Positions 10,617 through 20,789 of a stretch of 64,000 nucleotides of DNA are shown one piece after another (positions within the stretch are counted from its first letter, which is position 1; each line of letters opens with the position of its first letter). The DNA comes from an uncultured Pelagibacteraceae bacterium (GTDB lineage Bacteria; Pseudomonadota; Alphaproteobacteria; Pelagibacterales; Pelagibacteraceae). The DNA lies in NCBI GenBank assembly GCA_902626575.1, contig CACOFY010000001.1, positions 186,001 through 250,000 of the forward strand. Reading direction: 5' to 3'. The translations under genes and the position numbers were made by a program. The notes beneath the pieces were generated by a model. The model saw nothing but the letters and a program-made list of their open reading frames with translations, was not told the origin of the DNA and did not search any database.

Positions 10617-11464
10617 TGAATCCATTTAAATCAAAAAAGGGTTTAGGCAGAGGATTATCATCTTTAATTGGTGATTCAAAAAACAATTCAACAAACAACA
10701 AACTTCTTATTAGTGACGTTGTTCGTAGTAAATTACAACCAAGAAAAAATTTTGATAAACATTACTTGGATGATCTTACAAACTCTATAAAGGAGAGAGG
10801 TGTCGTCCAGCCAATAATAGTAAGAAAATCAAAAGATATTAGTGGCAAGTATGAAATTATAGCTGGCGAAAGAAGATGGTTAGCATCACAAAATGCTGGC
10901 TTGAATGAAATTCCATCAATAATAATTGAAGCTGACGATCTTAAATCTCTAGAATTTGCGATAGTTGAAAATGTACAACGTCATGATCTTAATCCTATTG
11001 AGGAAGCAAATGGGTATCAAAAATTAATGGATGATTTTGGTTATGACCAAGATAAAGTTGCTAAATTTATAGGAAAAAGTCGTGCCCATATAGCCAATTG
11101 TTTGAGACTTTTATCATTACCAGATAATGTTATTCAGCTGGTAGAGACAAACAAGCTTTCCCAAGGGCATGCCAAGATACTTGTTGGTTTGGAAAATTGT
11201 TTTGTTATAGCAAAAAAAATAATAGATAAAAAATTATCAGTTCGTCAGTCCGAAAATCTTGTAAGACTTTTTAAGAACAAATCTAACAAAAAAATTTCTT
11301 TAAAATCGGCTAATATAAGAGATTTAGAAAATATTTTAAAAGATAAATTAGGTATCAGAGTTTTTATAAATAATAAAAAAAATAATCGTGGCTCCATTAG
11401 TTTTGAGTATAATGACTTAGATCAATTAAATAGGATAATTGAGATAATTAAGTCTAACTATTAG
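10616..11464 (+). CDS. parB: Chromosome partitioning protein ParB (Spo0J)
   Basis: KKGLGRGLSSLIG; GERRWLASQNAGL; ENVQRHDLNPIEEA. Confidence 0.97.
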   Translation: MNPFKSKKGLGRGLSSLIGDSKNNSTNNKLLISDVVRSKLQPRKNFDKHYLDDLTNSIKERGVVQPIIVRKSKDISGKYEIIAGERRWLASQNAGLNEIPSIIIEADDLKSLEFAIVENVQRHDLNPIEEANGYQKLMDDFGYDQDKVAKFIGKSRAHIANCLRLLSLPDNVIQLVETNKLSQGHAKILVGLENCFVIAKKIIDKKLSVRQSENLVRLFKNKSNKKISLKSANIRDLENILKDKLGIRVFINNKKNNRGSISFEYNDLDQLNRIIEIIKSNY

Positions 11465-12443
11465 GTTTTGTCTGAGAAATAATAAAATCATAAAGAATAT
11501 TCATAGCATTTGAATTATGTTTTTTTATGGAAAGTTCTATTTCTCCCAATTTAAACATGAGTTTTCTAATCTTATCTAAATCCCACTCCTTCATTTGTGA
11601 TCTTACTAACTCCTTATCTTTCCAGAAAATAGGCGGTTTATAATTTGAGATAATATTATCAATATTCGGGTTTTTGGTTTGATTTTCTTTTAAAACTACG
11701 AGTCGTTTTACCTTAAATAACATTGTTCTAATTATTGCAATGCAGTCTTCGTAAGAATAATTATTTTCATTAAGGATATTACTAGTTTTCTTCAAATTTC
11801 TATTTAAACAATGATCACTTAACTCAGAATAACTATAATTTTCTGCAAGGTTTGTAACTTTAATAATATCATCAGCTGTAACTTTATTTTTAACTTTTAC
11901 CAAACTTTCAATTTTAGATAATTCACTGTTAAGATTTTTTCTATCGCCCCTGCATCTTTCAGCTATAATATTTATATTTTCTTGAGATATTGGAATTTTG
12001 TTTTTCTTAAAGAAATGATTTGCTAGTGTTGAAAGTGTTGAGGTATCATCAGCATAAAATGGGATACAAACTAAATTCTTTGACTTTTCAAATTTGTTTC
12101 TCATTTTTGATTTTTTCTCCAATGGGCCAGCATTAAAAATAATTTTAATATTCTCGTAATCATTATCTAGTAAATTTTCTATTATTGAAAAAAACTTATC
12201 TGTTGTTCTATTAACAATTATTGTTTTTTTATTCTCAAATAGTGAAAAATTGTTTAGTTCAGAGAAAATTATGTCTGGATTATTTATTATATCGTCAGCA
12301 TCATATTTTATATTATTCTCACCAAACTTTTTTAAGATGTTGTCTATTATCTGATTTTTATAACCCTCATTTTCCCCGTATAGCAAAAAAAAACTTTGTT
12401 TAATTGAAATAATGTCCTTAGCTCGAAATGGTTTGATTATCAT
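11454..12443 (-). CDS. holA: DNA polymerase III subunit delta
   Basis: FFLLYGENEGYKNQIID N-terminus, overall architecture and lptE-leuS synteny. Confidence 0.85.
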   Translation of the reverse strand: MIIKPFRAKDIISIKQSFFLLYGENEGYKNQIIDNILKKFGENNIKYDADDIINNPDIIFSELNNFSLFENKKTIIVNRTTDKFFSIIENLLDNDYENIKIIFNAGPLEKKSKMRNKFEKSKNLVCIPFYADDTSTLSTLANHFFKKNKIPISQENINIIAERCRGDRKNLNSELSKIESLVKVKNKVTADDIIKVTNLAENYSYSELSDHCLNRNLKKTSNILNENNYSYEDCIAIIRTMLFKVKRLVVLKENQTKNPNIDNIISNYKPPIFWKDKELVRSQMKEWDLDKIRKLMFKLGEIELSIKKHNSNAMNILYDFIISQTKPNS

Positions 12444-12958
12444 TGTTTTTTAACAGTATAACCGACGTTTCCTGTCAAAGAAGCATTAGATTTATTTGAG
12501 CTTATACTCTGTAAATAAATAAGCAAATTATCGATTATCTTTTCAGTTAAATTTTCTTTTAATGAATTTTCATATCTCTTTAAGCTAAATTTATTATCAC
12601 TGTTGTCATAATTTATACCTTCTGAGAAAACCTTAGTTTCTTTGATATTTTTGTTGTTTGTCAAAGTTACCTTTACACTCACAATTAGACTAAAAGTATT
12701 AGGGTTTCCTTGTTTGTCTTTGGAGGCCGTAGTTTTCTCAAACTTTGAGTCAATTCTTAAATAGTAATTGTCACTATTTTTACTTGCGCTACTTAATGCA
12801 CTAAGTCTATTTTTAATTTGTCTACCAATGTTTTGATCGTTTAGAATTTCAAGATCGCTAATATAAAAATTAGAGTTTTTGTTCGAATAAACTGTTTGAT
12901 ATCCACACTGAGTTAAAAACATAAAAATGGCTAAAAAAAAAATTTTATTTTTTATCAT
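12440..12958 (-). CDS. lptE: LPS assembly lipoprotein LptE (RlpB)
   Basis: Lipobox [12 protein letters not shown]; leuS-lptE-holA order. Confidence 0.8.
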   Translation of the reverse strand: MIKNKIFFLAIFMFLTQCGYQTVYSNKNSNFYISDLEILNDQNIGRQIKNRLSALSSASKNSDNYYLRIDSKFEKTTASKDKQGNPNTFSLIVSVKVTLTNNKNIKETKVFSEGINYDNSDNKFSLKRYENSLKENLTEKIIDNLLIYLQSISSNKSNASLTGNVGYTVKKQ

Positions 12959-15507
12959 TTTGTTAAAATATTTATTAATCTATTTTTTACGAAAAAAACT
13001 TTATTAATTTGTTTTTCATCAAAAAATCTAGCTATTTTATCGTCTTTTTTGATTTGTTCCATTAAAGTTTTTTCATCAATATCCTTTGAGGTTGACAAAA
13101 TTGCTCTCTTTTTTCCGTTAATTTGAATTACAAATTGAATGTTTTCAACCTCTAGTAATCTTTTATCTATCTTTGGCCATTTTGGAAACACTTCAAAATT
13201 TAAACTATCTAAACATTCAAAAATAATGTGTGGTAACACTGGCGAAAATATTGAAAGAATTTTTTTATAGTTTTCTTTTAAATTACTTTTAGAAACTTCG
13301 TTCTCAAGAAATTTAGACAAAAAATTATATGTTTCGTGCATATTAGCAATAATAACGTTGTAATTAAATTTTGATAGATGAGTATCTAGTTTGTTTATAA
13401 GCTGAGTAGTAAATTTATCTAATTGAATATCTGAATTTAATTTTTTATCATCAGAAGAATTTTTAATTTTCTCTAAAATTTTTTGATGTAATAACCAAAA
13501 CTTTTGAACAAACTTATATGCAGCTGTCATACCTTGCTCTGACCATTGAACATCTTTTTCTGGCGGACTATCAGAAAGAATAAAAAATCTAACAGCATCT
13601 GCACCATAATTTTCTATCATCTGCTCGGGGTCAATAGTGTTTTTTTTGGATTTTGACATTGACTCTGAAGGTCCAACATTAACTTTTTTATTTGGGTCAT
13701 TTTTTATGAAAAATTTCTTTCCATCTTTCGTATCTACCTCTTCAGGACTTAACCACCTATTATTTTCATCTCGGTAAGTTTCGTGGCAAACCATTCCTTG
13801 AGTAAAAAGACTTGTAAATGGTTCTGTCAACTCTAAATTTTCATTTTCATAACTTAAACCTTGCATAAAAAATCGAGAATAGAGCAAATGTAAAATTGCA
13901 TGCTCTACGCCACCAATATATTGATCAACTGGCATCCAATATTTCACTTCTTCATCGTCATAACCGTAATCAGAATTTTTTGGTGAGCAAAATCTTAAAA
14001 AATACCAGGAAGAATCAACAAATGTATCAAGAGTATCTGTTTCTCTAACCATCTCAATATTATTTATTTTAACTCTCTTCCAGTCTTTTTTATTATCAAG
14101 TGGATTACCCTTTTTATTTAAATCTATTTCTTCAGGTAATTTCACGGGTAATTTTTCTTTTGGTATCAAGTGAACATTACCATTTTGGTCATATGCAACA
14201 GGTATGGGACAACCCCAATATCTCTGTCTTGAAACTCCCCAATCCTTTAATCTAAAATTAATTTTTTTTTTTCCTATTTTTTTTTTTTCTAAAATCTCAA
14301 TTGTTTTAATAATTGACTCATCAGGAACTTTTAAACCATCCAAAAATTTAGAATTAAAAATTTCTCCTGGTCCTGTAAATGCTGTATTAGTCACTGAGTA
14401 ACTGTCATTCTCTTCTAAGGGTTTGACTACAGTTTTAAAAGGTATTTTATACTTATTTGCAAAATCAAGGTCTCTTTGATCGTGAGCAGGACAGCCAAAA
14501 ACTGCACCAAACCCGTAATCCATCAAAACAAAATTTGCAAAGTAAACAGGCACCTTTTGATCTAGATTTAGAGGATTAACAGCTTTTAAATCAGTTTTAA
14601 AACCAATTTTTTCACCTAAAGCAATTGACTCTTCCGTGGTCCCTGTTTTTGAGCACTCATTTTTAAAATCTATAAATTTTTGATTTTCAGTAAAGAATTC
14701 TGAAATAGGATGGTCTATAGAAACAGCTAAAAAAGAAAACCCAAATAAAGTGTCAGGACGAGTAGTGAAACATGTTATTTTATCTATTGGTAACTTACCT
14801 TCAATTTTAAAATCGATTTCACAACCGAAAGATTTACCAATCCAATTTTTTTGCATTGTTTTCACTTTATTTGGCCAGTTATTTAATTTATCTAATCCTT
14901 TTAATAGTTGGTCTGAAAATTTTGAAATATTAAAAAACCACTGATTTAATTTTTTTCTTTCAACGACAGCTCCTGATCGCCATCCTTTACCATCAATTAC
15001 TTGCTCGTTTGCTAAAACTGTTTCATCAACAGGGTCCCAATTTACATAATTTTCTTTCCTATATACCAATCCCTTTTTATATAATTCTATAAAAAATAAT
15101 TGTTGATGTTTGTAATAATCCTCAGAACAAGTCGATATTTCTCTATCCCAATCAATAGATAAACCTAATTTTTTTAGTTGATTTTTCATTACAGAAATAT
15201 TCTTTTCCGTCCATTTTTTTGGATGAAGATTATTTTCCCTAGCAGCATTCTCAGCTGGCATGCCAAAAGAATCCCAACCCATTGGATGTAAGACGTTATA
15301 ACCCTGCATTGATTTAAACCTTGAGAGAACGTCTCCAATTGTATAATTTCTAACATGTCCCATATGAATTTTTCCAGATGGGTAAGGAAACATCTCAAGG
15401 CAATAAAATTTTTCTTTTTTTTTGTCTATTTTTGATTTAAAGGATTTATTTTTCCCCCAAAAATCTTGCCATTTTTTTTCAATTTTTTTAAAATTGTATC
15501 TTTCCAT
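12955..15507 (-). CDS. leuS: Leucyl-tRNA synthetase
   Basis: [38 protein letters not shown] motif. Confidence 0.98.
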   Translation of the reverse strand: MERYNFKKIEKKWQDFWGKNKSFKSKIDKKKEKFYCLEMFPYPSGKIHMGHVRNYTIGDVLSRFKSMQGYNVLHPMGWDSFGMPAENAARENNLHPKKWTEKNISVMKNQLKKLGLSIDWDREISTCSEDYYKHQQLFFIELYKKGLVYRKENYVNWDPVDETVLANEQVIDGKGWRSGAVVERKKLNQWFFNISKFSDQLLKGLDKLNNWPNKVKTMQKNWIGKSFGCEIDFKIEGKLPIDKITCFTTRPDTLFGFSFLAVSIDHPISEFFTENQKFIDFKNECSKTGTTEESIALGEKIGFKTDLKAVNPLNLDQKVPVYFANFVLMDYGFGAVFGCPAHDQRDLDFANKYKIPFKTVVKPLEENDSYSVTNTAFTGPGEIFNSKFLDGLKVPDESIIKTIEILEKKKIGKKKINFRLKDWGVSRQRYWGCPIPVAYDQNGNVHLIPKEKLPVKLPEEIDLNKKGNPLDNKKDWKRVKINNIEMVRETDTLDTFVDSSWYFLRFCSPKNSDYGYDDEEVKYWMPVDQYIGGVEHAILHLLYSRFFMQGLSYENENLELTEPFTSLFTQGMVCHETYRDENNRWLSPEEVDTKDGKKFFIKNDPNKKVNVGPSESMSKSKKNTIDPEQMIENYGADAVRFFILSDSPPEKDVQWSEQGMTAAYKFVQKFWLLHQKILEKIKNSSDDKKLNSDIQLDKFTTQLINKLDTHLSKFNYNVIIANMHETYNFLSKFLENEVSKSNLKENYKKILSIFSPVLPHIIFECLDSLNFEVFPKWPKIDKRLLEVENIQFVIQINGKKRAILSTSKDIDEKTLMEQIKKDDKIARFFDEKQINKVFFVKNRLINILTK

Positions 15508-15528
15508 TATTTAAAAAGTTAAAAAAGA

Positions 15529-16119
15529 TTAATTATAATCTTTTGGTGTGTTGCCCAGTTTTTTAGTTTTAGATCCTTTTCTGTACTTTTTAACTTCATC
15601 TGATTTTGATTTATCTCCTTGCTCTTTATAAATTGAAGCTTTCTTAAGAATAGCTAGCTTTATTTGATTATTTATTTCGCTATCAATTTTTTGGATTTGG
15701 CAATCTTTCGTATCAGTTGAATTACAAATTTTTTCATGAATGATTATTTTTAAACCGTCTGCTCTAATCTCGTTACTTAAAAATCTTACCGTAATTTTTA
15801 ATTCTCTTAAGTTCGAGTCGCTTGAGGATCCAGAAAACCAATCTGTGATTATAATCCCGCCTGAGTAGCTTGCATTAGTAAAGCTAACAAAATCTAAAAC
15901 TTCTATAGAGGCTCTCCACATCTCATTTGATGAAGCAAAATCAAAAATACCACCTTGTTTTTTTGAGCCTCCAAAAGAGATACCTCTTCCCTCCTCAATA
16001 TTTTTTTCAACTCTCTCTGTTACATCAATGGGCACGTCTTTAGCGGAAGGGAAAGTAAACATATCTTTTCCGCAAGAGCTTAAAAAAAGAATTAAAAGTA
16101 AGTAATATATTTTTTGCAT
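15529..16119 (-). CDS. DUF3576-like lipoprotein
   Basis: Lipobox LFLSSCGKDMF; upstream of leuS; family assignment by recognised pattern only. Confidence 0.65.
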   Translation of the reverse strand: MQKIYYLLLILFLSSCGKDMFTFPSAKDVPIDVTERVEKNIEEGRGISFGGSKKQGGIFDFASSNEMWRASIEVLDFVSFTNASYSGGIIITDWFSGSSSDSNLRELKITVRFLSNEIRADGLKIIIHEKICNSTDTKDCQIQKIDSEINNQIKLAILKKASIYKEQGDKSKSDEVKKYRKGSKTKKLGNTPKDYN

Positions 16120-16329
16120 TTAAATGTGTTTATAGAGTTTTTAACGTCAAAATTGAAAAAAACACTTTAAAATAATTTATTAAAAGATTTATCATAAATT
16201 TTTTTTTATTAAAAAAAAACCGCTTAAATATTAACTTATTAAGTTGTAAATTTGCAACACATAATCAAAAAATGTTGATTTTCAATAACTTTTAGAAAAA
16301 ACCCGCTCTTAAAAGTATATAAATCCATC

Positions 16330-16343
16330 ATTCATATATGAAT
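16330..16343. repeat. Perfect 14-bp palindrome in porin leader
   Basis: ATTCATATATGAAT just upstream of AAAGGAG ribosome binding site. Confidence 0.6.
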
Positions 16344-16364
16344 ATATAAACAAAGGAGTTTAAT

Positions 16365-17456
16365 ATGAATAAACTTAAAAAACTAGGACTTACAGCTTTA
16401 GGAACATCTTTAGTTGCAAGTTCTGCAATCGCAGCTGATGCAAGTTTAACTGGTAACGTTGGTTACACTTGGTCATCTGAAGAAGTTGGAACTTCAACAA
16501 CTGATGGTATCGGTTATGAAGCTGACTTCAATATGGTTGTAAGCGGAGAAATGGACAATGGTTGGACAGCAACTGGTTCATTACTTTTAACTGAGAGTGC
16601 TACACTTTCATCTAGCTGGACTTCACTAACTATGGGATCAATGGGAACAATTATCGTTGGTAACGGTTATGGTGGTGTTGGTCAAGCATTTGACGATGTA
16701 ACTCCTAGAGCTTACGAAGAAAACCACGACGGTATGAAAACATCTACAGCTATCGATAACATCGGTGCTTCAATGGACAACGGCCAAATCTTATACATGT
16801 CTCCATCATATGATTTGATGGGATTCAGTACATCATTAATGGCTGAGTACGCTCCAGAAGCTGACGATGCTGCAGTAACTGATGGTGGTGTTTCTGCTGG
16901 TGCATCAAACGTTTGGTCTTCAGGTCAAGGTCTTGGTGTTAAAGTATCAGGTATGGGTATTTCTGCTGGTGCATACGCGAGCGAGAAGAAAAGAGATGGT
17001 CAAGCTGGTGGTGTAACTGGTGACTCAATGAATGCTACATGGCACGTAAGCTATGCAGCTGGCCCAGTATCAATTGGTTACCAAACTGGTGGTGCTGATA
17101 ACGCATTATCAACTGGTACAAGAGGTGCTAACGCTAGAACTGGTGGTGCTGAAGCTGCTAATACAGCTAAGCTTTATACAACAGCTGGTGGTTTATTTGA
17201 GTACGAGAAAATGTCAATTGCTGCAAACGTAAACGACAACTTCTCAATCTCTTGGGGTGAGTTGAAAGAAACTTACGATGCTCAGGACGATGGTACAATC
17301 GCAGATGTAGAAATGAAGTCTACTTCAATTCAATTTGCTTACTCAATGGGATCTATGTCAGTAAAAGGTTATATGACTGATACTGATAACCCAGGTTGGG
17401 ATGCGAATGCATTATCTGACGAAGTAACAGAATTAGCAGTAGGATTCTCATTCTAA
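16365..17456 (+). CDS. Major outer-membrane porin
   Basis: Signal peptide MNKLKKLGLTALGTSLVASSAIAAD; alternating beta-barrel pattern ending with aromatic VGFSF; strong SD and terminator. Confidence 0.9.
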   Translation: MNKLKKLGLTALGTSLVASSAIAADASLTGNVGYTWSSEEVGTSTTDGIGYEADFNMVVSGEMDNGWTATGSLLLTESATLSSSWTSLTMGSMGTIIVGNGYGGVGQAFDDVTPRAYEENHDGMKTSTAIDNIGASMDNGQILYMSPSYDLMGFSTSLMAEYAPEADDAAVTDGGVSAGASNVWSSGQGLGVKVSGMGISAGAYASEKKRDGQAGGVTGDSMNATWHVSYAAGPVSIGYQTGGADNALSTGTRGANARTGGAEAANTAKLYTTAGGLFEYEKMSIAANVNDNFSISWGELKETYDAQDDGTIADVEMKSTSIQFAYSMGSMSVKGYMTDTDNPGWDANALSDEVTELAVGFSF

Positions 17457-17481
17457 TTGCGTCGAAAGACAATAATTCTAT

Positions 17482-17517
17482 AAAACGGCCTAAATTTTAT
17501 TTAGGCCGTTTTTTTTT
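17482..17517 (+). terminator. Rho-independent terminator of porin gene
   Basis: AACGGCCTAA-ATTTTATT-TTAGGCCGTT-type hairpin followed by T-run. Confidence 0.93.
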
Positions 17518-18041
17518 ATCCACGATATTGAGGCAATTCCACAGGATTTAGTTAAGCCAATCTTACGGATATTTTTTGAGTTAATTCCACCAAGGCTAAC
17601 AATTTCCTTGTTTGTTTGATTTGCTAATAGATTAAATTTAATTGTATCAAGAAATTTTTTATTCTTTTCAGTTTTGAATATTGGGCTTATAAAAATTTTC
17701 TCGCATTTCTGTTTCTCCTTAATTCTAATTTCTTTATAATCATGCGCTGATCCAATAAACTTAAAATTTTTACCACAATTAATATTTCTAAAATTAAGTT
17801 TTTTATTGAAGGCTGGAAGATAAGCTCCATTTAATTTTAGTTTAATTGCTAGTTTAACATTATTTGCTAAATATAAATTAAACCCTTTTTTTATGCACAA
17901 ACGTTTAATATTTAAAATTTCATTTTCATCTAGCTGCCTATTATAATCCCTAAAAATGATATTAATTTTCTTTTTAATTACTGATAATTCTTTTAAATTG
18001 TTTTTGTCTATGAAATAATAGATTTCTAGATTTTTATGCAT
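17490..18041 (-). CDS. ThiE/TenI-family thiamine phosphate synthase-like protein
   Basis: LNGAYLPAFN, FIGSAHDYKEI, FISPIFKTEKNK, LGGINSKNI, GIASISW pattern of TenI-like TIM barrel. Confidence 0.78.
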   Translation of the reverse strand: MHKNLEIYYFIDKNNLKELSVIKKKINIIFRDYNRQLDENEILNIKRLCIKKGFNLYLANNVKLAIKLKLNGAYLPAFNKKLNFRNINCGKNFKFIGSAHDYKEIRIKEKQKCEKIFISPIFKTEKNKKFLDTIKFNLLANQTNKEIVSLGGINSKNIRKIGLTKSCGIASISWIKKNGLNKI

Positions 18042-18680
18042 AATTCTAAAGACAATTTAATATCAATAAAAAAAGAAATTCAAGAAATCAATCCTAATAG
18101 CCAGTTAATAGTTGTCACAAAAACTTTTAAAATGGATAAGATTGAACCACTGATAGAGTTTGGTCATATGCATTATGGAGAAAATAAAGTACAAGAGGCA
18201 CTTGAAAAATGGGAGTCCGTTAAAGCTGAGCGAAAAGAGATAAAACTACATCTAATTGGAAAATTACAAACAAATAAAGTTAAATTTTGTCTACCACTTT
18301 TTGATTATATCCATGGGTTAGATAGTATTAAACTGGCAGAAAAATTAGCAAACGAGCAAATTAAAAGAAATTTTAGACCAAAAGTTTTTATTCAAGTTAA
18401 TATTGGTGATGAGATAAAAAAAAATGGCGTTAACCAAAATGAGATTTTAAAATTTTATTCAAATATAAAAAAAAACTTTGATTTAGATGTAATTGGACTA
18501 ATGTGCATACCACCATTTGTTAAGGACACAACGCCATTCTTTATTAAAATGAAATCTTTTGCTGAAACCTTGAATGTTAAACATTTAAGTATGGGTATGT
18601 CTGGTGACTATATAGAGGCATTAAAATGCTCTGCCACATTCATTAGGGTTGGATCAAAAATAATGGGAAATAGAAATTAG
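18036..18680 (+). CDS. YggS-family PLP homeostasis protein
   Basis: LIVVTKTF, HYGENKVQEALEKW, LHLIGKLQTNKVK, LSMGMSGDYIEALKCSATFIRVGSKIMG. Confidence 0.95.
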   Translation: MHNSKDNLISIKKEIQEINPNSQLIVVTKTFKMDKIEPLIEFGHMHYGENKVQEALEKWESVKAERKEIKLHLIGKLQTNKVKFCLPLFDYIHGLDSIKLAEKLANEQIKRNFRPKVFIQVNIGDEIKKNGVNQNEILKFYSNIKKNFDLDVIGLMCIPPFVKDTTPFFIKMKSFAETLNVKHLSMGMSGDYIEALKCSATFIRVGSKIMGNRN

Positions 18681-19168
18681 TAAATACTTATTTTTGTTTT
18701 TTTGTTTATTATTTTAAGAAGAACTAGCATATCATTTTTACTTAAGGCAATACATCCTGCTGTAGATTGATAGTTTTTTGTTAGGTGTATGAATATTGCA
18801 CTTCCCTTGAACGGAACTGGTTTATTTAAATTATAATCAAGAACAATTACCAAATCATACTTTCTATCTATCCTAAACATTTTTTCATGCTTAATTTTTT
18901 TAGTCGCTTTTATAAGTGAATTATATTGTTTATGTCTTGGGTCATTGCACCAGCCCATATTTTTTTTTATTTTTATCTTTGGGAGCACAGTAATAATTTT
19001 TTTAAATCTGTCTGATCTATAATAGAGTTTTTTTAACAAAAAGGATCCTTTTGGTGTACAAAAGTCTCCCTCAACTTTTTTTGATTTTAAGCCATTTTTA
19101 CCAATAGAACACTTAAAAGAAAATTCATCAATGTTTAATGTATCTTTATTTTTTAAACGTATTAGCAT
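18677..19168 (-). CDS. L,D-transpeptidase (YkuD) family protein
   Basis: GDFCTPKGSF, IFIHLTKNYQSTAGCIALSKNDM catalytic HxxS-GCI motif. Confidence 0.85.
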   Translation of the reverse strand: MLIRLKNKDTLNIDEFSFKCSIGKNGLKSKKVEGDFCTPKGSFLLKKLYYRSDRFKKIITVLPKIKIKKNMGWCNDPRHKQYNSLIKATKKIKHEKMFRIDRKYDLVIVLDYNLNKPVPFKGSAIFIHLTKNYQSTAGCIALSKNDMLVLLKIINKKTKISIY

Positions 19169-19179
19169 AAATTATTTAA

Positions 19180-19746
19180 ATGTCTCGGTCTAAAGTTATT
19201 ATATTAAATTTAAAGGGTTTGTATAATATTCTTTTGGAGTTAGGAGAATTTCTAAAATTTGAATTGCAATATCAAGAAAGTGAAAAAGATTTAATTGCAG
19301 AAAATAAGGAGAATATACATTTAATTATTTCTAATAATAAAATATCAAACAATACGGATAATAAAAATTCAATTATTTTAACAGAGCTACCAATTAAAAT
19401 TTTAGATTTAATTGAGAAGATAAATATAAATTTATTAAAACAAAAATATAGCTCCCAATCTAATTTTGAGATTAAACAATATAAATTAGATTTAAACTCA
19501 AGAATTATGTCCTTTCAAAAAAAAGATTTAAAACTAACAGAGAGAGAAATTGAAATTATATTATTTTTAAACAAAAAACAAAATCCCCAAAACATTGATG
19601 TTTTACAAAAAGAAGTTTGGGGATACTCAGAAAATTTAGAGACACATACAGTTGAAACCCATGTTTACAGATTAAGAAAAAAAATTAAGGATACATTTAA
19701 AGACAATAATTTTTTGGTCAGCTCGAAAGATGGTTATAAAATCTAA
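19180..19746 (+). CDS. Winged-helix (OmpR C-terminal type) transcriptional regulator with degenerate N-terminal domain
   Basis: LTEREIEIILFL ... VLQKEVWGYSENLETHTVETHVYRLRKKI ... VSSKDGYKI. Confidence 0.82.
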   Translation: MSRSKVIILNLKGLYNILLELGEFLKFELQYQESEKDLIAENKENIHLIISNNKISNNTDNKNSIILTELPIKILDLIEKININLLKQKYSSQSNFEIKQYKLDLNSRIMSFQKKDLKLTEREIEIILFLNKKQNPQNIDVLQKEVWGYSENLETHTVETHVYRLRKKIKDTFKDNNFLVSSKDGYKI

Positions 19747-19854
19747 ATGAAAAAAAAGAACCTAGTAGCAAAAAATTTAATGTCAAAGCGGTATAAACCT
19801 AGGGTGGTTAAACCTAAAAAAGGTAAAGGTAGTTTTAAAAGACAAAAAAAATAA
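19747..19854 (+). CDS. 35-aa ArfA-like (alternative ribosome-rescue factor) microprotein
   Basis: Own translation MKKKNLVAKNLMSKRYKPRVVKPKKGKGSFKRQKK*; RVVKPKKGKGSFKR resembles ArfA RVEKNKKGKGSYMRK core; too short for ORF track. Confidence 0.65.
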   Translation: MKKKNLVAKNLMSKRYKPRVVKPKKGKGSFKRQKK

Positions 19855-19858
19855 TTTT

Positions 19859-20788
19859 TTAGAGCCTAGCTCCAATTTGTTGAATTACTTTAGAAGACAT
19901 CCCAGTGCCTTTGTCTAAGCTTTCTTTAAGAGACATTTTATTAACAAATCCATGCAAAAAACCTGCCGCAAAAAGGTCTCCAGCACCCGTCAAATCAACA
20001 ATTTTTAAACCTTGCTTAACTCCACATTCAACAACTTCATTTCCATTAATAGCTACAGCTCCTTTCTCGCCTCTTGTTAATACAATTATTTTACCAAGTG
20101 ATTTTGAAAAATTAATCACTTCATCAAAAGATTTTGCATCTATTAATGACATAATTTCTTGCTCATTGGCGAATGTAATATCTAGTTTATTTTTAACTAA
20201 TTCTAAAAAATGTGGTTTATGTCGATCAACACAAAATTGATCTGACAGCGACATTGCTACTTTATTTGCACTGAGAATTGCTTTTTCAAAAGCTTTTTTT
20301 GGCTCTCCTTCATCCCAAAGGTATCCCTCTAAAAGGATTATTTCACTTTGTTTAATTGCATCTGAATTAATATCGTTTTCATTTATTTTACCCGCTGTTC
20401 CTAAAAAAGTGCACATTGTTCTTTCAGAGTCAGGAGTTACTAAAATTAAGCAAGTTCCAGTGGGCAAATCCTCTTTTTTCTTTGAGTAAAAATATTTAAC
20501 ATTCTCTTGCTTTAGACCATCTTCATATTTGCTACCAAGTTCGTCATCATTAACTTTCCCTATAAATCCAACTTTATTTCCAAGTTGTGATAATCCAACA
20601 ATAGAATTTGCAACTGAGCCACCTGAAACAGTCTTCTCTATTTTGAGATTTGAGAGTAATTTTTTAAATTCACTTTCATCAAATATTAATTTCATAGTGC
20701 TTTTTGTTAATTCATTCTTATTAATAAAGTCATCCTCAACTTTACAAATCACATCTACTATTGCGTTTCCTATACCTAAAATTTTCAT
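19859..20788 (-). CDS. PfkB-family sugar/nucleoside kinase (adenosine kinase-like)
   Basis: ILGIGNAIVDVICKV; VSGGSVANSIVGLSQLG; VDLTGAGDLFAAGFLHG. Confidence 0.92.
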   Translation of the reverse strand: MKILGIGNAIVDVICKVEDDFINKNELTKSTMKLIFDESEFKKLLSNLKIEKTVSGGSVANSIVGLSQLGNKVGFIGKVNDDELGSKYEDGLKQENVKYFYSKKKEDLPTGTCLILVTPDSERTMCTFLGTAGKINENDINSDAIKQSEIILLEGYLWDEGEPKKAFEKAILSANKVAMSLSDQFCVDRHKPHFLELVKNKLDITFANEQEIMSLIDAKSFDEVINFSKSLGKIIVLTRGEKGAVAINGNEVVECGVKQGLKIVDLTGAGDLFAAGFLHGFVNKMSLKESLDKGTGMSSKVIQQIGARL

Positions 20789-20789
20789 A

